A stretch of 6,100 bases of DNA from DAOTYH01 sp034435015 (GCA_034435015.1 DAOTYH010000114.1:1-6100); one strand, 5' to 3'. Shown: positions 1-5,988, counted from the first letter of the stretch. Translations and numbers: made by a program. Notes: generated from the letters alone by a model not told the origin.

Positions 1-1163
1 CGCCAGCGCTCCGGGTCAGACAGCCACGCCCGCAATTGGAGCGCGCCGCTGAAGCGGCTCCCTGTGATCCAGCCTGCGAAATCCCCCAGAGGCATCAGAC
101 GGCCCTCATGGAGGGCAGGCCAGCGCAAGGGGATATAGAGATAGATCAACAGGCCGGCCAGCAACAGCCCGACCGCCAGCATCCACTGCCGCCCTGTCAG
201 GCGCGGGCGTGCCATCACAAGGGCAATCCCTGCCGCCGGTAGTAACAGAACCGTAGTCAGATGATTGGACAGGCTGAAGCCGATCAATGCAAACAGAGCA
301 ATGACAGCAAAAGCGGTGTGCTGTTCTGCCCGGCCTTGCAGGTTGTCTGGCGCTCCGGATGGCTCAGAGGAGGGCAGGCATGTGAGCGCCGCCCCCAGAA
401 TGGCTGCCGCAAAGGCGTTGTGCAGAGCATATACCTCTGCCATCACAGCCTGACTCCAGAACACCGGCGAGAGGCCAAAAGCCAGTGCCGCCAGCGCGGC
501 GGCAACCGGATCAGCCCGCAGGGTATGACGCAACAGCGCATTGAGCAGGGCAGCCGCCGCCGCCGCCGCAACCGCCGAGAGCAGGTTGACCCGCACAGCT
601 ACACTGCCGAATGGAAGCAGGCTGAAGAGCTTGCCCAGCAGGAGATAGAGGGGGTAACCGGTCGGATGGGCCACCCCCAGCACAGGGGCCGTCACCTGAA
701 ACTCGAAGGTATCAGCGCGGCCAATGGTCGGCTGGAGAGTCAGCAGGTAGGCAGTCCATGCCAGCCCGCCAACAGCCAGAGAGCCGGCCCAGACCGGCAT
801 CATCCCCCGCATCCGGAGCACCCAAGAGAGGACAACAGCCCCCCCGATCAACACCATCCCTGCCGGCACAGGCCGGACGGGCAGGCCGCCCGGCGGGGCG
901 AGAAGATACAGCCAGACCAGCAAGACGGGGATCGCGGCAGGGCCGCCAGCCGCCTTCCTTGACATCAGCCATGCCGCACCGGCGGCGATCAGCACACCCA
1001 GCCCGCCCAGCGCCAGCGAAGGCCATATCCCTCCCAGGGGGGCAAAGCGTACCGGCTCGGCCTCGTACAGGAGGCGGGCCACTGCCAGACCGTAAGACAT
1101 CCCCACCCAGACGGCCCGCCCAAGCCGGAACAAGGAGGTTTTGCTGTCAGGCCGTGAGGTCAT
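1..1163 (-). CDS. DUF2723 / TMEM260-like multi-membrane glycosyltransferase (partial, C-terminus beyond left edge)
   Basis: Reading leftward from an ATG at 1163, the frame is open for 387 codons to the window edge, so only the N-terminal part is present. Residues 1-145 carry several hydrophobic segments (about 16-31, 47-66, 77-90, 101-115, 123-142). Then comes the family core: an acidic motif ADTFEF (D151, E154), AHPTGYPLY (165-173), a stretch ending in RVNLLSA (191-197), FWSQAVMAEVY (235-245), SNHLT (299-303) and YIPLR (343-347). These are hallmarks of DUF2723 proteins, which have a GT-C type membrane fold. Human TMEM260 in this group is a protein O-mannosyltransferase; bacterial substrates are largely unknown, so transfer of a lipid-linked sugar outside the membrane is inference. 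The ATG overlaps the mrdA stop as ATGA and no strong Shine-Dalgarno precedes it, suggesting translational coupling to PBP2. The roughly 145-residue membrane region before the core is longer than the single leading helix I expect for the family. Family assignment is secure; substrate is not known. Confidence 0.9.
   Translation of the reverse strand, partial: MTSRPDSKTSLFRLGRAVWVGMSYGLAVARLLYEAEPVRFAPLGGIWPSLALGGLGVLIAAGAAWLMSRKAAGGPAAIPVLLVWLYLLAPPGGLPVRPVPAGMVLIGGAVVLSWVLRMRGMMPVWAGSLAVGGLAWTAYLLTLQPTIGRADTFEFQVTAPVLGVAHPTGYPLYLLLGKLFSLLPFGSVAVRVNLLSAVAAAAAAALLNALLRHTLRADPVAAALAALAFGLSPVFWSQAVMAEVYALHNAFAAAILGAALTCLPSSEPSGAPDNLQGRAEQHTAFAVIALFALIGFSLSNHLTTVLLLPAAGIALVMARPRLTGRQWMLAVGLLLAGLLIYLYIPLRWPALHEGRLMPLGDFAGWITGSRFSGALQLRAWLSDPERW
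553..569. repeat. GCC trinucleotide run inside the DUF2723 gene
   Basis: A 17-base GCC run lies within the coding region. On the minus strand it gives five successive GCG codons followed by GCT and GCC, encoding seven alanines (residues 199-205) in a membrane segment just after the RVNLLSA motif. Length changes here would be in frame, so it is not a phase switch. Confidence 0.8.
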
Positions 1164-3253
1164 GGATTCACAGCCGGTGCTAGAGGAGTCGGAGTATCTA
1201 CTACAGGCAGGGGGGTCGGCTGGGGTGTCTGCTGGGCCTGCTGTTCGACCAGCCGCTCAGTCTTGAGCCGGAAGTAGGCATCCAGCACATCCCTGACAAT
1301 CGGCAGAGCAACAAGAGCACCCTCGCCGCCGTTATAGACAAACGCAATGACCGATATTTCAGGGTTGACGTATGGGGCATAGGCCATGAACCACGCATGG
1401 GCAGGCCAGTTGCCCGGCACGCACAGGTCAAGGGCGGCGGCCTCATTATCACAGTATTCAGCCGTCCCGGTCTTGCCTGCCACCGTCACATAAGGGAGGT
1501 TGGCATTCAATGCCGTCCCCCCCTCAATTGTCACTGCCGCCCGCATGCCCTCCTGAACGACACGGAGATTCTCCGGTGAGACGGGCAATTGCCCTACTAC
1601 ATCCGGCTGAAAGCCGCGAATCACATGCCCGTCTGCGTCGCTCACCTCGTAGACCAGCGTCGGGCGCGTCTGCACGCCGTCGTTGGCAATCGCATTCAGC
1701 ACATTCAACATCTGGAGAGGAGTCACGGTAACATATCCCTGACCGAAAGCCGAGTTGTATGTGTCGCCGGTTGACCAGTTCTCCCCCCATGTGCGGCGCT
1801 TCCAAGCCGGGTCCGGGATGATGCCGTCAATCTCGCCGGCCAGCTCAATACCAGTGAACTCGCCCAGGCCAAATATCCTCATCCACTCGCCCAGCCGCTC
1901 AATGCCCAGCCCGATGCCGGGCACTTCGCTCTGATAGCCGCCGCCCACCTTATAGAAATAGACATCACATGACCACGCCAGCGCGCGAATCATATCTACA
2001 TAACCGTGTCCGCGCCCCGTGCCGCGCTGTATCCAGCATACGAAGGTCTGGGCTTGACCGGGATCATTGGGGTAGTAGCGGTTCTCCAACTGAATCTGGC
2101 CGGGATCGTAGATCAGATAGTCAGGGGTGACGACGCCCTCCTCCAGCACCGCCGCCGCCGTGATCACCTTGAAGATCGAGCCGGGCGGATAGAGCGAGCT
2201 GATAGCCTGATTAAACAACGGATGAAGCGGGTCCTGAGAGACTTGCAGATAGTAAGGGTAGTCAATGGCACGTGCAAAACGGCTGTTATCGTAGGCAGGC
2301 CAGCTCACCATCGCAAGGATTTCGCCAGTGCGCGGGTTAGAGGCAATCACGACGCCCCGCTCGGTGACGATCCGCCCATAGTATTGGTTCAGCCGGTTAA
2401 TCTCATCTATCAAGGCTTGCTGGGCGGCCTGCTGAAGCTCCACATCAATGGTCAGCCGGACATTGTAGCCGGGCTGGGCGGGACGGGGGTCGCCGATGGT
2501 GCGGCGTATCTGCCCTGCCACATCGCGCTCAACGGCCTGAAGGCCGGGGCTTCCAGCCAGCCATTCCTGAAGCGAGAACTCCACCCCGTCGTATCCGATC
2601 CGGTCACGGTCAAGGACATATCCCCTTGCTTCATATTCGTCAGCCAGCGACCCGGGGATCGGCCCCATGTACCCGATAATGTGGGAAGTCAGTGCGCCGG
2701 TCGGGTAACTGCGCACCGATACCCATTCAACATCTACGCCCGGCAGTGATCCCCGATCAGCGATGATCTGGCGGGCCACGTCTAGCGGCACATCGCTCTT
2801 GACGACAATCGGGCGGTAAGGGGCAATGCCCTGCTCCTCGCGCACCATGGTCAGCAGGCTTCGCTGGGGGATGCCGCGTTCATCCACGGTGTTCAACTCG
2901 CCGCTCAGGGGAATATTGATCAGGCTGGCAAGCCGCCGGAGGACTGCCATTTCCTCAGCCTCATTGTCCGGCAGAAGGGCCGGCGTGACGGTCACATTGG
3001 CACTGGGAACGTTGACCGCCAGCGGCACGCCGTACCGATCTGTGATGATCCCCCGTGTGGCCGGGATACTGATCTGATCGAAGCGGTTCTCCTCAGCCTG
3101 CAAGACATACGTCTGGCGCTCGACAAACTGGATCACGTACAGGCGCACAGCCAGAATCAGAAAAGACCCTATCACCACAAGCTGAAAGATCAGCGGGCGG
3201 TAGCTTTTCCGGTTGCCGTTGCGGCGGCTGTACAGAGACGACATGTTCATCAT
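1160..3253 (-). CDS. mrdA: Penicillin-binding protein 2, elongation-specific peptidoglycan D,D-transpeptidase
   Basis: Cross-links nascent peptidoglycan during side-wall elongation as part of the Rod complex. The 697-residue protein has a short cytoplasmic N-terminus, one membrane helix (about 21-40), a PBP dimerisation/pedestal domain (about 60-250, with RGIITDRYG at 68-75 as the usual entry motif) and a transpeptidase domain (about 295-660). All active-site motifs are intact: S359-I-F-K362 with the nucleophile S359, S428-C-D430 in the form typical of PBP2, and K594-T-G-T597. GQGYVTVTPLQM (504-515) is also typical of the family. The C-terminus (about 671-697) is a Gln/Pro/Thr-rich tail without obvious fold, as is common in Chloroflexota. 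Three Met codons lie at residues 1, 2 and 4; an AGGGG 2 bases before the first and 5 before the second makes residue 2 (3250) a plausible true start. It lies 29 bases after mreD and overlaps the next gene by 4 bases. Class assignment as PBP2 rather than FtsI rests on motif style and on the mreBCD context. Confidence 0.95.
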   Translation of the reverse strand: MMNMSSLYSRRNGNRKSYRPLIFQLVVIGSFLILAVRLYVIQFVERQTYVLQAEENRFDQISIPATRGIITDRYGVPLAVNVPSANVTVTPALLPDNEAEEMAVLRRLASLINIPLSGELNTVDERGIPQRSLLTMVREEQGIAPYRPIVVKSDVPLDVARQIIADRGSLPGVDVEWVSVRSYPTGALTSHIIGYMGPIPGSLADEYEARGYVLDRDRIGYDGVEFSLQEWLAGSPGLQAVERDVAGQIRRTIGDPRPAQPGYNVRLTIDVELQQAAQQALIDEINRLNQYYGRIVTERGVVIASNPRTGEILAMVSWPAYDNSRFARAIDYPYYLQVSQDPLHPLFNQAISSLYPPGSIFKVITAAAVLEEGVVTPDYLIYDPGQIQLENRYYPNDPGQAQTFVCWIQRGTGRGHGYVDMIRALAWSCDVYFYKVGGGYQSEVPGIGLGIERLGEWMRIFGLGEFTGIELAGEIDGIIPDPAWKRRTWGENWSTGDTYNSAFGQGYVTVTPLQMLNVLNAIANDGVQTRPTLVYEVSDADGHVIRGFQPDVVGQLPVSPENLRVVQEGMRAAVTIEGGTALNANLPYVTVAGKTGTAEYCDNEAAALDLCVPGNWPAHAWFMAYAPYVNPEISVIAFVYNGGEGALVALPIVRDVLDAYFRLKTERLVEQQAQQTPQPTPLPVVDTPTPLAPAVNP

Positions 3254-3270
3254 GACCCCTAAATGACCCC
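3252..3270 (-). promoter_or_regulatory. Duplicated GGGGTCAT at the mrdA ribosome binding site
   Basis: Two direct copies of GGGGTCAT (minus strand) occupy 3263-3270 and 3252-3259, 11 bases apart, in the short mreD-mrdA gap. The copy nearer the gene supplies the purine-rich AGGGG used as Shine-Dalgarno and runs into the first ATG. The other copy is preceded by AT, creating an extra out-of-frame ATG at 3272. A small tandem duplication at the start site is the simplest explanation; a role is not shown. Confidence 0.5.
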
Positions 3271-3282
3271 ATGTCCGGTGTC

Positions 3283-3786
3283 TTAAATCTTGACCTGACG
3301 CGGGTGAAGCCGGTCATAGACCCGGCTCAGCACACGCAGGACCGGGATGATCAGGATCACATCGAAGATCACCGACGGTACTGTAACATATCCCGGAATC
3401 TCCGTCCATGCCACAGGGAAATCGGCCAGAAAGCGCAGAAGAAGCAGATAAACCGCATGGTAGGCCAGCGCCCCGCCCGCCGTCAGCACCAGCGGCAGGG
3501 CGAGGCTGGTCCGATAGACACGCGCTTCTGTCAGGCCGACCAGATAGGCAACCGGGACAAGGATCAGCGAGGAGATACCAAACGGCGCACCGGACAGCAG
3601 GTCAATGAACAACCCTCCCACAAAGGCCCACGCCATGCCCTCGCGGTCGTGATCCAGTATGGCCCATGCCAGCACCAGCACCACGATCAGATCAGGCTGG
3701 CCGCCAAATACCCGCAGATGCGGCAGGATAGTTGCCTGAATCAGCATGGCGATCAGAAAAAGGGGTATCCCAACCTGTAAGCTCAT
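3283..3786 (-). CDS. mreD: Rod shape-determining membrane protein MreD
   Basis: Small integral membrane partner of MreC and the Rod complex. The 167-residue protein is almost wholly hydrophobic, with about five to six membrane segments (roughly 5-22, 31-45, 52-65, 69-85, 95-118, 136-155). The family signature is visible as PDLIVVLVLAWAI (31-43) followed by GGLFIDLLSGAPFGISSL (57-74), the conserved acidic and glycine-rich helix pair of MreD. Length is normal for the family. Its ATG overlaps the mreC stop as ATGA and no clear Shine-Dalgarno is present, which points to translational coupling and matched amounts of MreC and MreD. It is followed by 29 bases and then mrdA. MreD sequences diverge widely, but the signature plus position between mreC and mrdA make the call firm. 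Confidence 0.93.
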   Translation of the reverse strand: MSLQVGIPLFLIAMLIQATILPHLRVFGGQPDLIVVLVLAWAILDHDREGMAWAFVGGLFIDLLSGAPFGISSLILVPVAYLVGLTEARVYRTSLALPLVLTAGGALAYHAVYLLLLRFLADFPVAWTEIPGYVTVPSVIFDVILIIPVLRVLSRVYDRLHPRQVKI

Positions 3787-4643
3787 CGCTGGCTCTGAGA
3801 CTGAATCACGTCATCGAAAACAGAGGTATCAACGGGCTGGAAACTCGTAATGACCGAGACAATCTGAAGGCGGTTGAAATCCACCGTCGGGCGGACCTCT
3901 GCCTCCTGAAACAGGGCGGCCTGCTGTCTGCGGACGCTGGTCACCTGCCCGATGACCAGGTTGGCCGGGAAACTTCCCCCCAGCCCCGAAGTCAGAACCA
4001 GATCGCCGACCTCAACCAGCGCTTCCTGCGGGATATACTCCATCCGCAGGCCCCCCTGCAGCTGGCCGATAACCGTTCCCTCTGCCCGCGAGTTCTGTAG
4101 CCGCGCGTTAACAGCGCTGGCCTGATCGTTGATCAGCCGCACCCACGAGGCGTTGTAAGCCACATCCTCGACCCGCCCCACCAGCCCTAGTTCATTGATG
4201 ACCGGGTTGCCGATCTGGATGCCGTCCCGCGCGCCGCGGTCAATGATGATCCAGCGCAGGTAACCGCTGGCATCACGGGCGATCACGTTGGCAGTCACCA
4301 GGCCCTGATCAGGATGGGCGGCGGCATAATTGACCAACTCACTCAGGCGGTAGTAGTCCTGCTCGATCTCGCGCAGGCGCACGATCTCGACCTGCAATTC
4401 AGCCACAATGCGTTCGAGTTCCCGGCTGTGCTGGCGCAGGGTTTCATAGTCCCCGGCTTCTTGAGATGAGCCGGTAACGGCATCCGCTCCCCCCGTCAGC
4501 AGTCGGGCGACCGGCACAAGGGGCGTCATGACCACAGAGGTCAGCGGGCGGAGGAAGCCGGAACGCCCGCCGCCGACAATCAACCCGATTGCGGCAATCA
4601 ACAACAATCCCAGTGTCAACAACCGCCTGTTCTGTCGGCGCAT
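3783..4643 (-). CDS. mreC: Rod shape-determining protein MreC
   Basis: Periplasmic or extracytoplasmic scaffold that links MreB to PBP2 and promotes its active state. The 286-residue protein has a short basic N-terminus (MRRQNRR), one membrane helix (about 8-25), a coiled-coil stretch (about 64-103, rich in Leu, Glu, Arg) and the two-lobed beta domain. Conserved pieces include ARDASGYLRWIIIDRGARDG (122-141), the NELGLVGRV segment (150-158) and TSGLGGSFPANLVIGQV (218-234), the hallmark of the second lobe. The C-terminus is a short Ser/Gln-rich tail. The start is supported by AGGGG (4650-4654) six bases before the ATG. A candidate promoter lies in the 107-bp gap upstream of it. It overlaps mreD by 4 bases. 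Length is in the normal range. Confidence 0.96.
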   Translation of the reverse strand: MRRQNRRLLTLGLLLIAAIGLIVGGGRSGFLRPLTSVVMTPLVPVARLLTGGADAVTGSSQEAGDYETLRQHSRELERIVAELQVEIVRLREIEQDYYRLSELVNYAAAHPDQGLVTANVIARDASGYLRWIIIDRGARDGIQIGNPVINELGLVGRVEDVAYNASWVRLINDQASAVNARLQNSRAEGTVIGQLQGGLRMEYIPQEALVEVGDLVLTSGLGGSFPANLVIGQVTSVRRQQAALFQEAEVRPTVDFNRLQIVSVITSFQPVDTSVFDDVIQSQSQR

Positions 4644-4649
4644 GTTTTT

Positions 4650-4654
4650 CCCCT
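4650..4654 (-). promoter_or_regulatory. Shine-Dalgarno of mreC
   Basis: AGGGG on the minus strand followed by AAAAAC and the ATG at 4643; the six-base spacing supports this start codon. Confidence 0.75.
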
Positions 4655-4681
4655 ACAAAACAATCAGGCGCGGCCTCCATA

Positions 4682-4696
4682 CTATACACAGTATAG
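4682..4696. repeat. Perfect AT-rich palindrome in the mreB-mreC gap (operator candidate)
   Basis: CTATAC (4682-4687) and GTATAG (4691-4696) form a perfect inverted repeat with a 3-base centre. It is too short and AT-rich to be a terminator and has no following T run on the minus strand. It coincides with the -10 element of the candidate mreC promoter, the arrangement expected of a repressor operator, though palindromic sequence also arises simply because -10 elements are TATA-like. Confidence 0.45.
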
Positions 4697-4719
4697 AAGC
4701 CACCCCCGCTTGATGACAA
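4690..4719 (-). promoter_or_regulatory. Candidate sigma-A type promoter for mreC-mreD-mrdA
   Basis: On the minus strand TTGTCA (4714-4719) and TATACT (4690-4695) are separated by 18 bases, each matching five of six consensus positions. Transcription would begin near 4683, about 40 bases before mreC. A promoter here would let mreC and the genes after it be expressed apart from mreB, fitting the 107-bp gap in an otherwise tightly packed cluster. Based on sequence match only. Confidence 0.6.
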
Positions 4720-4750
4720 GATACCCGGCACAGCGTGCCCGCCGCGCCGA

Positions 4751-5812
4751 TCAATGCTGTGTACTGCCCCGTTCCAACCCGACCAGCATACGGCGCAGAT
4801 TGTCGTAATCCTCCAGCACGCGCCCTGCACCGCGTGCCACACAGGTCATGGGGTCTTCAGCCAGCCAGACACGCATCTTCAGCTCATCGGCCAGCCGCTC
4901 GGTCAGGCCCAGCAGTTGCGATCCGCCGCCGGCCATGCATACCCCGCTCTCCATCAGGTCCGAGACCAGCTCCGGCGGGGTCTCTTCCAGTGCGTCCTTA
5001 ATGGTATTGACAATGACAGAGACCGAGTTAGACAGAGCCTCGCGCAGCTCAATAGACGAGACCTCAACCGCCTCCGGCAGACCGGTGATCAGGTTGCGCC
5101 CGCGCATGGTGACAGTACGCTCCTCCGGCAGGGGGAAGGCAGAGCCGGCCTCGATCTTGGCCCGTTCAGCCATACGCTCACCGACCAGCAGGTTGTACTT
5201 GGTGCGCATATACTGGATGATATCCTCATCCATCTCGTCGCCGGCCACGCGGATTGAGCGGCTGATCACAATCCCCCCCATGGAGAAGATCGCCACCTCG
5301 GTTGTGCCGCCGCCAATGTCCACGATCATACTGCCGCGCGTCTCCGTGATCGGCAGGCCGGCCCCAATGGCCGCCGCCATCGGCTCTTCGATCAGGAAGG
5401 CCTCCCGTGCGCCGGCTGACATTGTGGCATCATACACGGCGCGTTTTTCTACCTCCGTCACGCCCGCCGGAATGCCCACCACAACGCGCGGACGGGGCAG
5501 AGGCACCAGTGACTGTTCATGAGCCTTGCCAATGAAGTATTCCAGCATGGCCTGTGTGATCTCAAACTCGGAGATCACGCCGTCACGCATCGGGCGGATG
5601 GCAATGATATTGGCCGGAGTACGCCCCACCATCTGGCGGGCCTCAGCCCCAATTGCCAGCGCCTTGCGGGTTTTTTTATCAATGGCTACCCATGAAGGTT
5701 CATTGATGACAATGCCGCGCCCCCGTACAAATACAAGCGTATTGGCAGTGCCTAGATCAATGCCGATGTCCAGTGAAAACAGGCCGAGAAGCCAGTTAAG
5801 GGGGGTAAACAC
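4751..5812 (-). CDS. mreB: Actin-like rod shape-determining protein MreB
   Basis: ATP-dependent actin homologue that forms membrane-bound filaments and directs side-wall synthesis by the MreCD-PBP2-RodA machinery. The 353 residues show the complete actin-fold nucleotide site: phosphate-1 motif DIGIDLGTANT (15-25), connect segment IEEPMAAAIGAGLP (141-154), phosphate-2 motif VDIGGGTTEVA (164-174) and adenosine motif AGGGSQL (294-300). The extreme N-terminus, MFTPLNWLLGLFS, is hydrophobic and amphipathic, suiting direct membrane binding. The start is GTG (5812-5810), inferred because an in-frame TAA lies five codons upstream with no other start between. The only Shine-Dalgarno, AAGGAG (5824-5829), is 11 bases from the GTG, longer than usual, and lies in a hairpin. 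First gene of the cluster, separated from mreC by 107 bp. Length is slightly above the usual 330-350. Family call is very secure. Confidence 0.98.
   Translation of the reverse strand: MFTPLNWLLGLFSLDIGIDLGTANTLVFVRGRGIVINEPSWVAIDKKTRKALAIGAEARQMVGRTPANIIAIRPMRDGVISEFEITQAMLEYFIGKAHEQSLVPLPRPRVVVGIPAGVTEVEKRAVYDATMSAGAREAFLIEEPMAAAIGAGLPITETRGSMIVDIGGGTTEVAIFSMGGIVISRSIRVAGDEMDEDIIQYMRTKYNLLVGERMAERAKIEAGSAFPLPEERTVTMRGRNLITGLPEAVEVSSIELREALSNSVSVIVNTIKDALEETPPELVSDLMESGVCMAGGGSQLLGLTERLADELKMRVWLAEDPMTCVARGAGRVLEDYDNLRRMLVGLERGSTQH
5795..5801. repeat. Third copy of GTTAAGG, inside mreB codons 4-6
   Basis: GTTAAGG (plus-strand reading) at 5795-5801 is an exact direct copy of the one at 5813-5819, 18 bases away, and the inverse of the copy at 5826-5832. 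In the mRNA it reads CCUUAAC across the end of codon 4 to codon 6, so it offers a second sequence able to pair with the Shine-Dalgarno arm. Confidence 0.5.
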
Positions 5813-5832
5813 GTTAAGGTTCGCTCCTTAAC
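5813..5832 (-). promoter_or_regulatory. Hairpin enclosing the mreB Shine-Dalgarno
   Basis: On the minus strand GTTAAGG (5832-5826), a 6-base loop AGCGAA, and CCTTAAC (5819-5813) form a perfect 7-bp stem that ends exactly at the base before the GTG start. The Shine-Dalgarno AAGGAG lies with four bases in the 5' arm and two in the loop, so folding would hide it from the ribosome. This is the layout of a translational on/off element, or equally a DNA operator. The inverted repeat is certain; its role is inference. Confidence 0.55.
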
Positions 5833-5847
5833 AGGGGAAAGGCCCTG
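5832..5847 (-). promoter_or_regulatory. Second hairpin in the mreB leader
   Basis: CAGGG (5847-5843 on the minus strand), six loop bases CCTTTC, then CCCTG (5836-5832). It abuts and shares one base with the Shine-Dalgarno hairpin. Its loop region contains CCTT, which could pair with the AAGG of the Shine-Dalgarno, giving an alternative fold. It is not followed by a U run, so it does not look like a terminator. Confidence 0.35.
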
Positions 5848-5877
5848 ATTAGTGTGCAGAATTGAGGCAGGCTCTTA

Positions 5878-5883
5878 TATAAT
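5878..5883 (+). promoter_or_regulatory. Perfect TATAAT on the plus strand, possible -10 for the lipoprotein gene
   Basis: TATAAT reads rightward, 117 bases before the lipoprotein ATG. No convincing -35 is seen 16-18 bases upstream and there is no TG extension, so the match rests on one hexamer. It lies within TTATATAA, which is its own complement. If used, the transcript would start near 5890, inside the predicted mreB leader region on the other strand. Confidence 0.3.
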
Positions 5884-5886
5884 CTG

Positions 5887-5916
5887 GCAGGGGTACACCC
5901 CGCAGTGCGCCCCTGC
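5887..5916. repeat. Inverted repeat GCAGGGG / CCCCTGC with nested GGGGT / ACCCC
   Basis: GCAGGGG (5887-5893) and CCCCTGC (5910-5916) form a perfect 7-bp stem with a 16-base loop. Nested within it GGGGT-AC-ACCCC (5890-5901) forms a competing 5-bp hairpin, so the two folds exclude each other. On the plus strand TTTT follows at 5917-5920, weakly like a terminator; on the minus strand it would be a structured element near the 5' end of the mreB leader. Present in DNA; function unknown. Confidence 0.45.
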
Positions 5917-5932
5917 TTTTCTGCCGAGCGGG

Positions 5933-5962
5933 ATTATACCATCCGAGCAGGGGGCCTGCAAA
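5933..5962 (-). promoter_or_regulatory. Extended -10 promoter candidate for mreB
   Basis: On the minus strand TATAAT (5933-5938) is preceded by TGG, giving the extended -10 form TGnTATAAT. A weak -35, TTTGCA (5957-5962), lies 18 bases upstream with four of six matches; an extended -10 tolerates this. The transcript would begin near 5926, leaving an untranslated leader of about 110 bases that contains the hairpins described. This is the best promoter match for the cluster. Confidence 0.65.
5947..5959. repeat. Short palindrome GCAGG-GGG-CCTGC over the mreB -35 region
   Basis: GCAGG (5947-5951) and CCTGC (5955-5959) flank three G bases. Its right arm overlaps the weak -35 element of the mreB promoter, and GCAGGGG here repeats the arm found at 5887-5893, so it may be a protein-binding site. 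Short GC-rich palindromes also arise by chance in such DNA. Confidence 0.3.
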
Positions 5963-5988
5963 AGCGCAGACGGGCGGCCCCAGAGACT

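Noticed and set aside
353..569. Possible frameshift in the leftmost gene around the GCC run
   Set aside because: Translation stays hydrophobic and family motifs continue in the same frame on both sides of the repeat, so the gene is intact as far as seen.
261..962. A 233-codon plus-strand open frame near the left end
   Set aside because: It is opposite the DUF2723 gene, whose translation shows clear family motifs throughout. The plus-strand product is Gln/Arg/Pro-rich and disordered, as for an antisense shadow.
2006..2749. A 247-codon plus-strand open frame opposite mrdA
   Set aside because: Antisense to the PBP2 dimerisation and transpeptidase regions, with no recognisable motif or convincing start signal.
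3271..3780. A 169-codon plus-strand open frame matching the extent of mreD
   Set aside because: It is the complement of mreD, which has the family signature and an ATGA junction with mreC. The antisense product is His/Gln/Arg-rich without motif.
4682..4696. Terminator after mreB
   Set aside because: The palindrome is AT-rich with six-base arms and has no following U run on the minus strand; it overlaps a promoter match instead.
4444..4842. A minus-strand open frame bridging the mreB-mreC gap
   Set aside because: It overlaps the ends of both genes in another frame and shows no domain. The gap is better explained by promoter and leader elements.
4848..5522. A 224-codon plus-strand open frame opposite mreB
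   Set aside because: It lies wholly antisense to a strongly conserved gene, has Ser/Arg/Thr-rich low-complexity content, and has no domain I recognise. Long antisense frames are expected in GC-rich DNA.
5887..5920. Plus-strand intrinsic terminator (GCAGGGG stem plus TTTT)
   Set aside because: No plus-strand gene lies to the left that would need termination, the loop is 16 bases and the T run only four. Kept as an inverted repeat instead.
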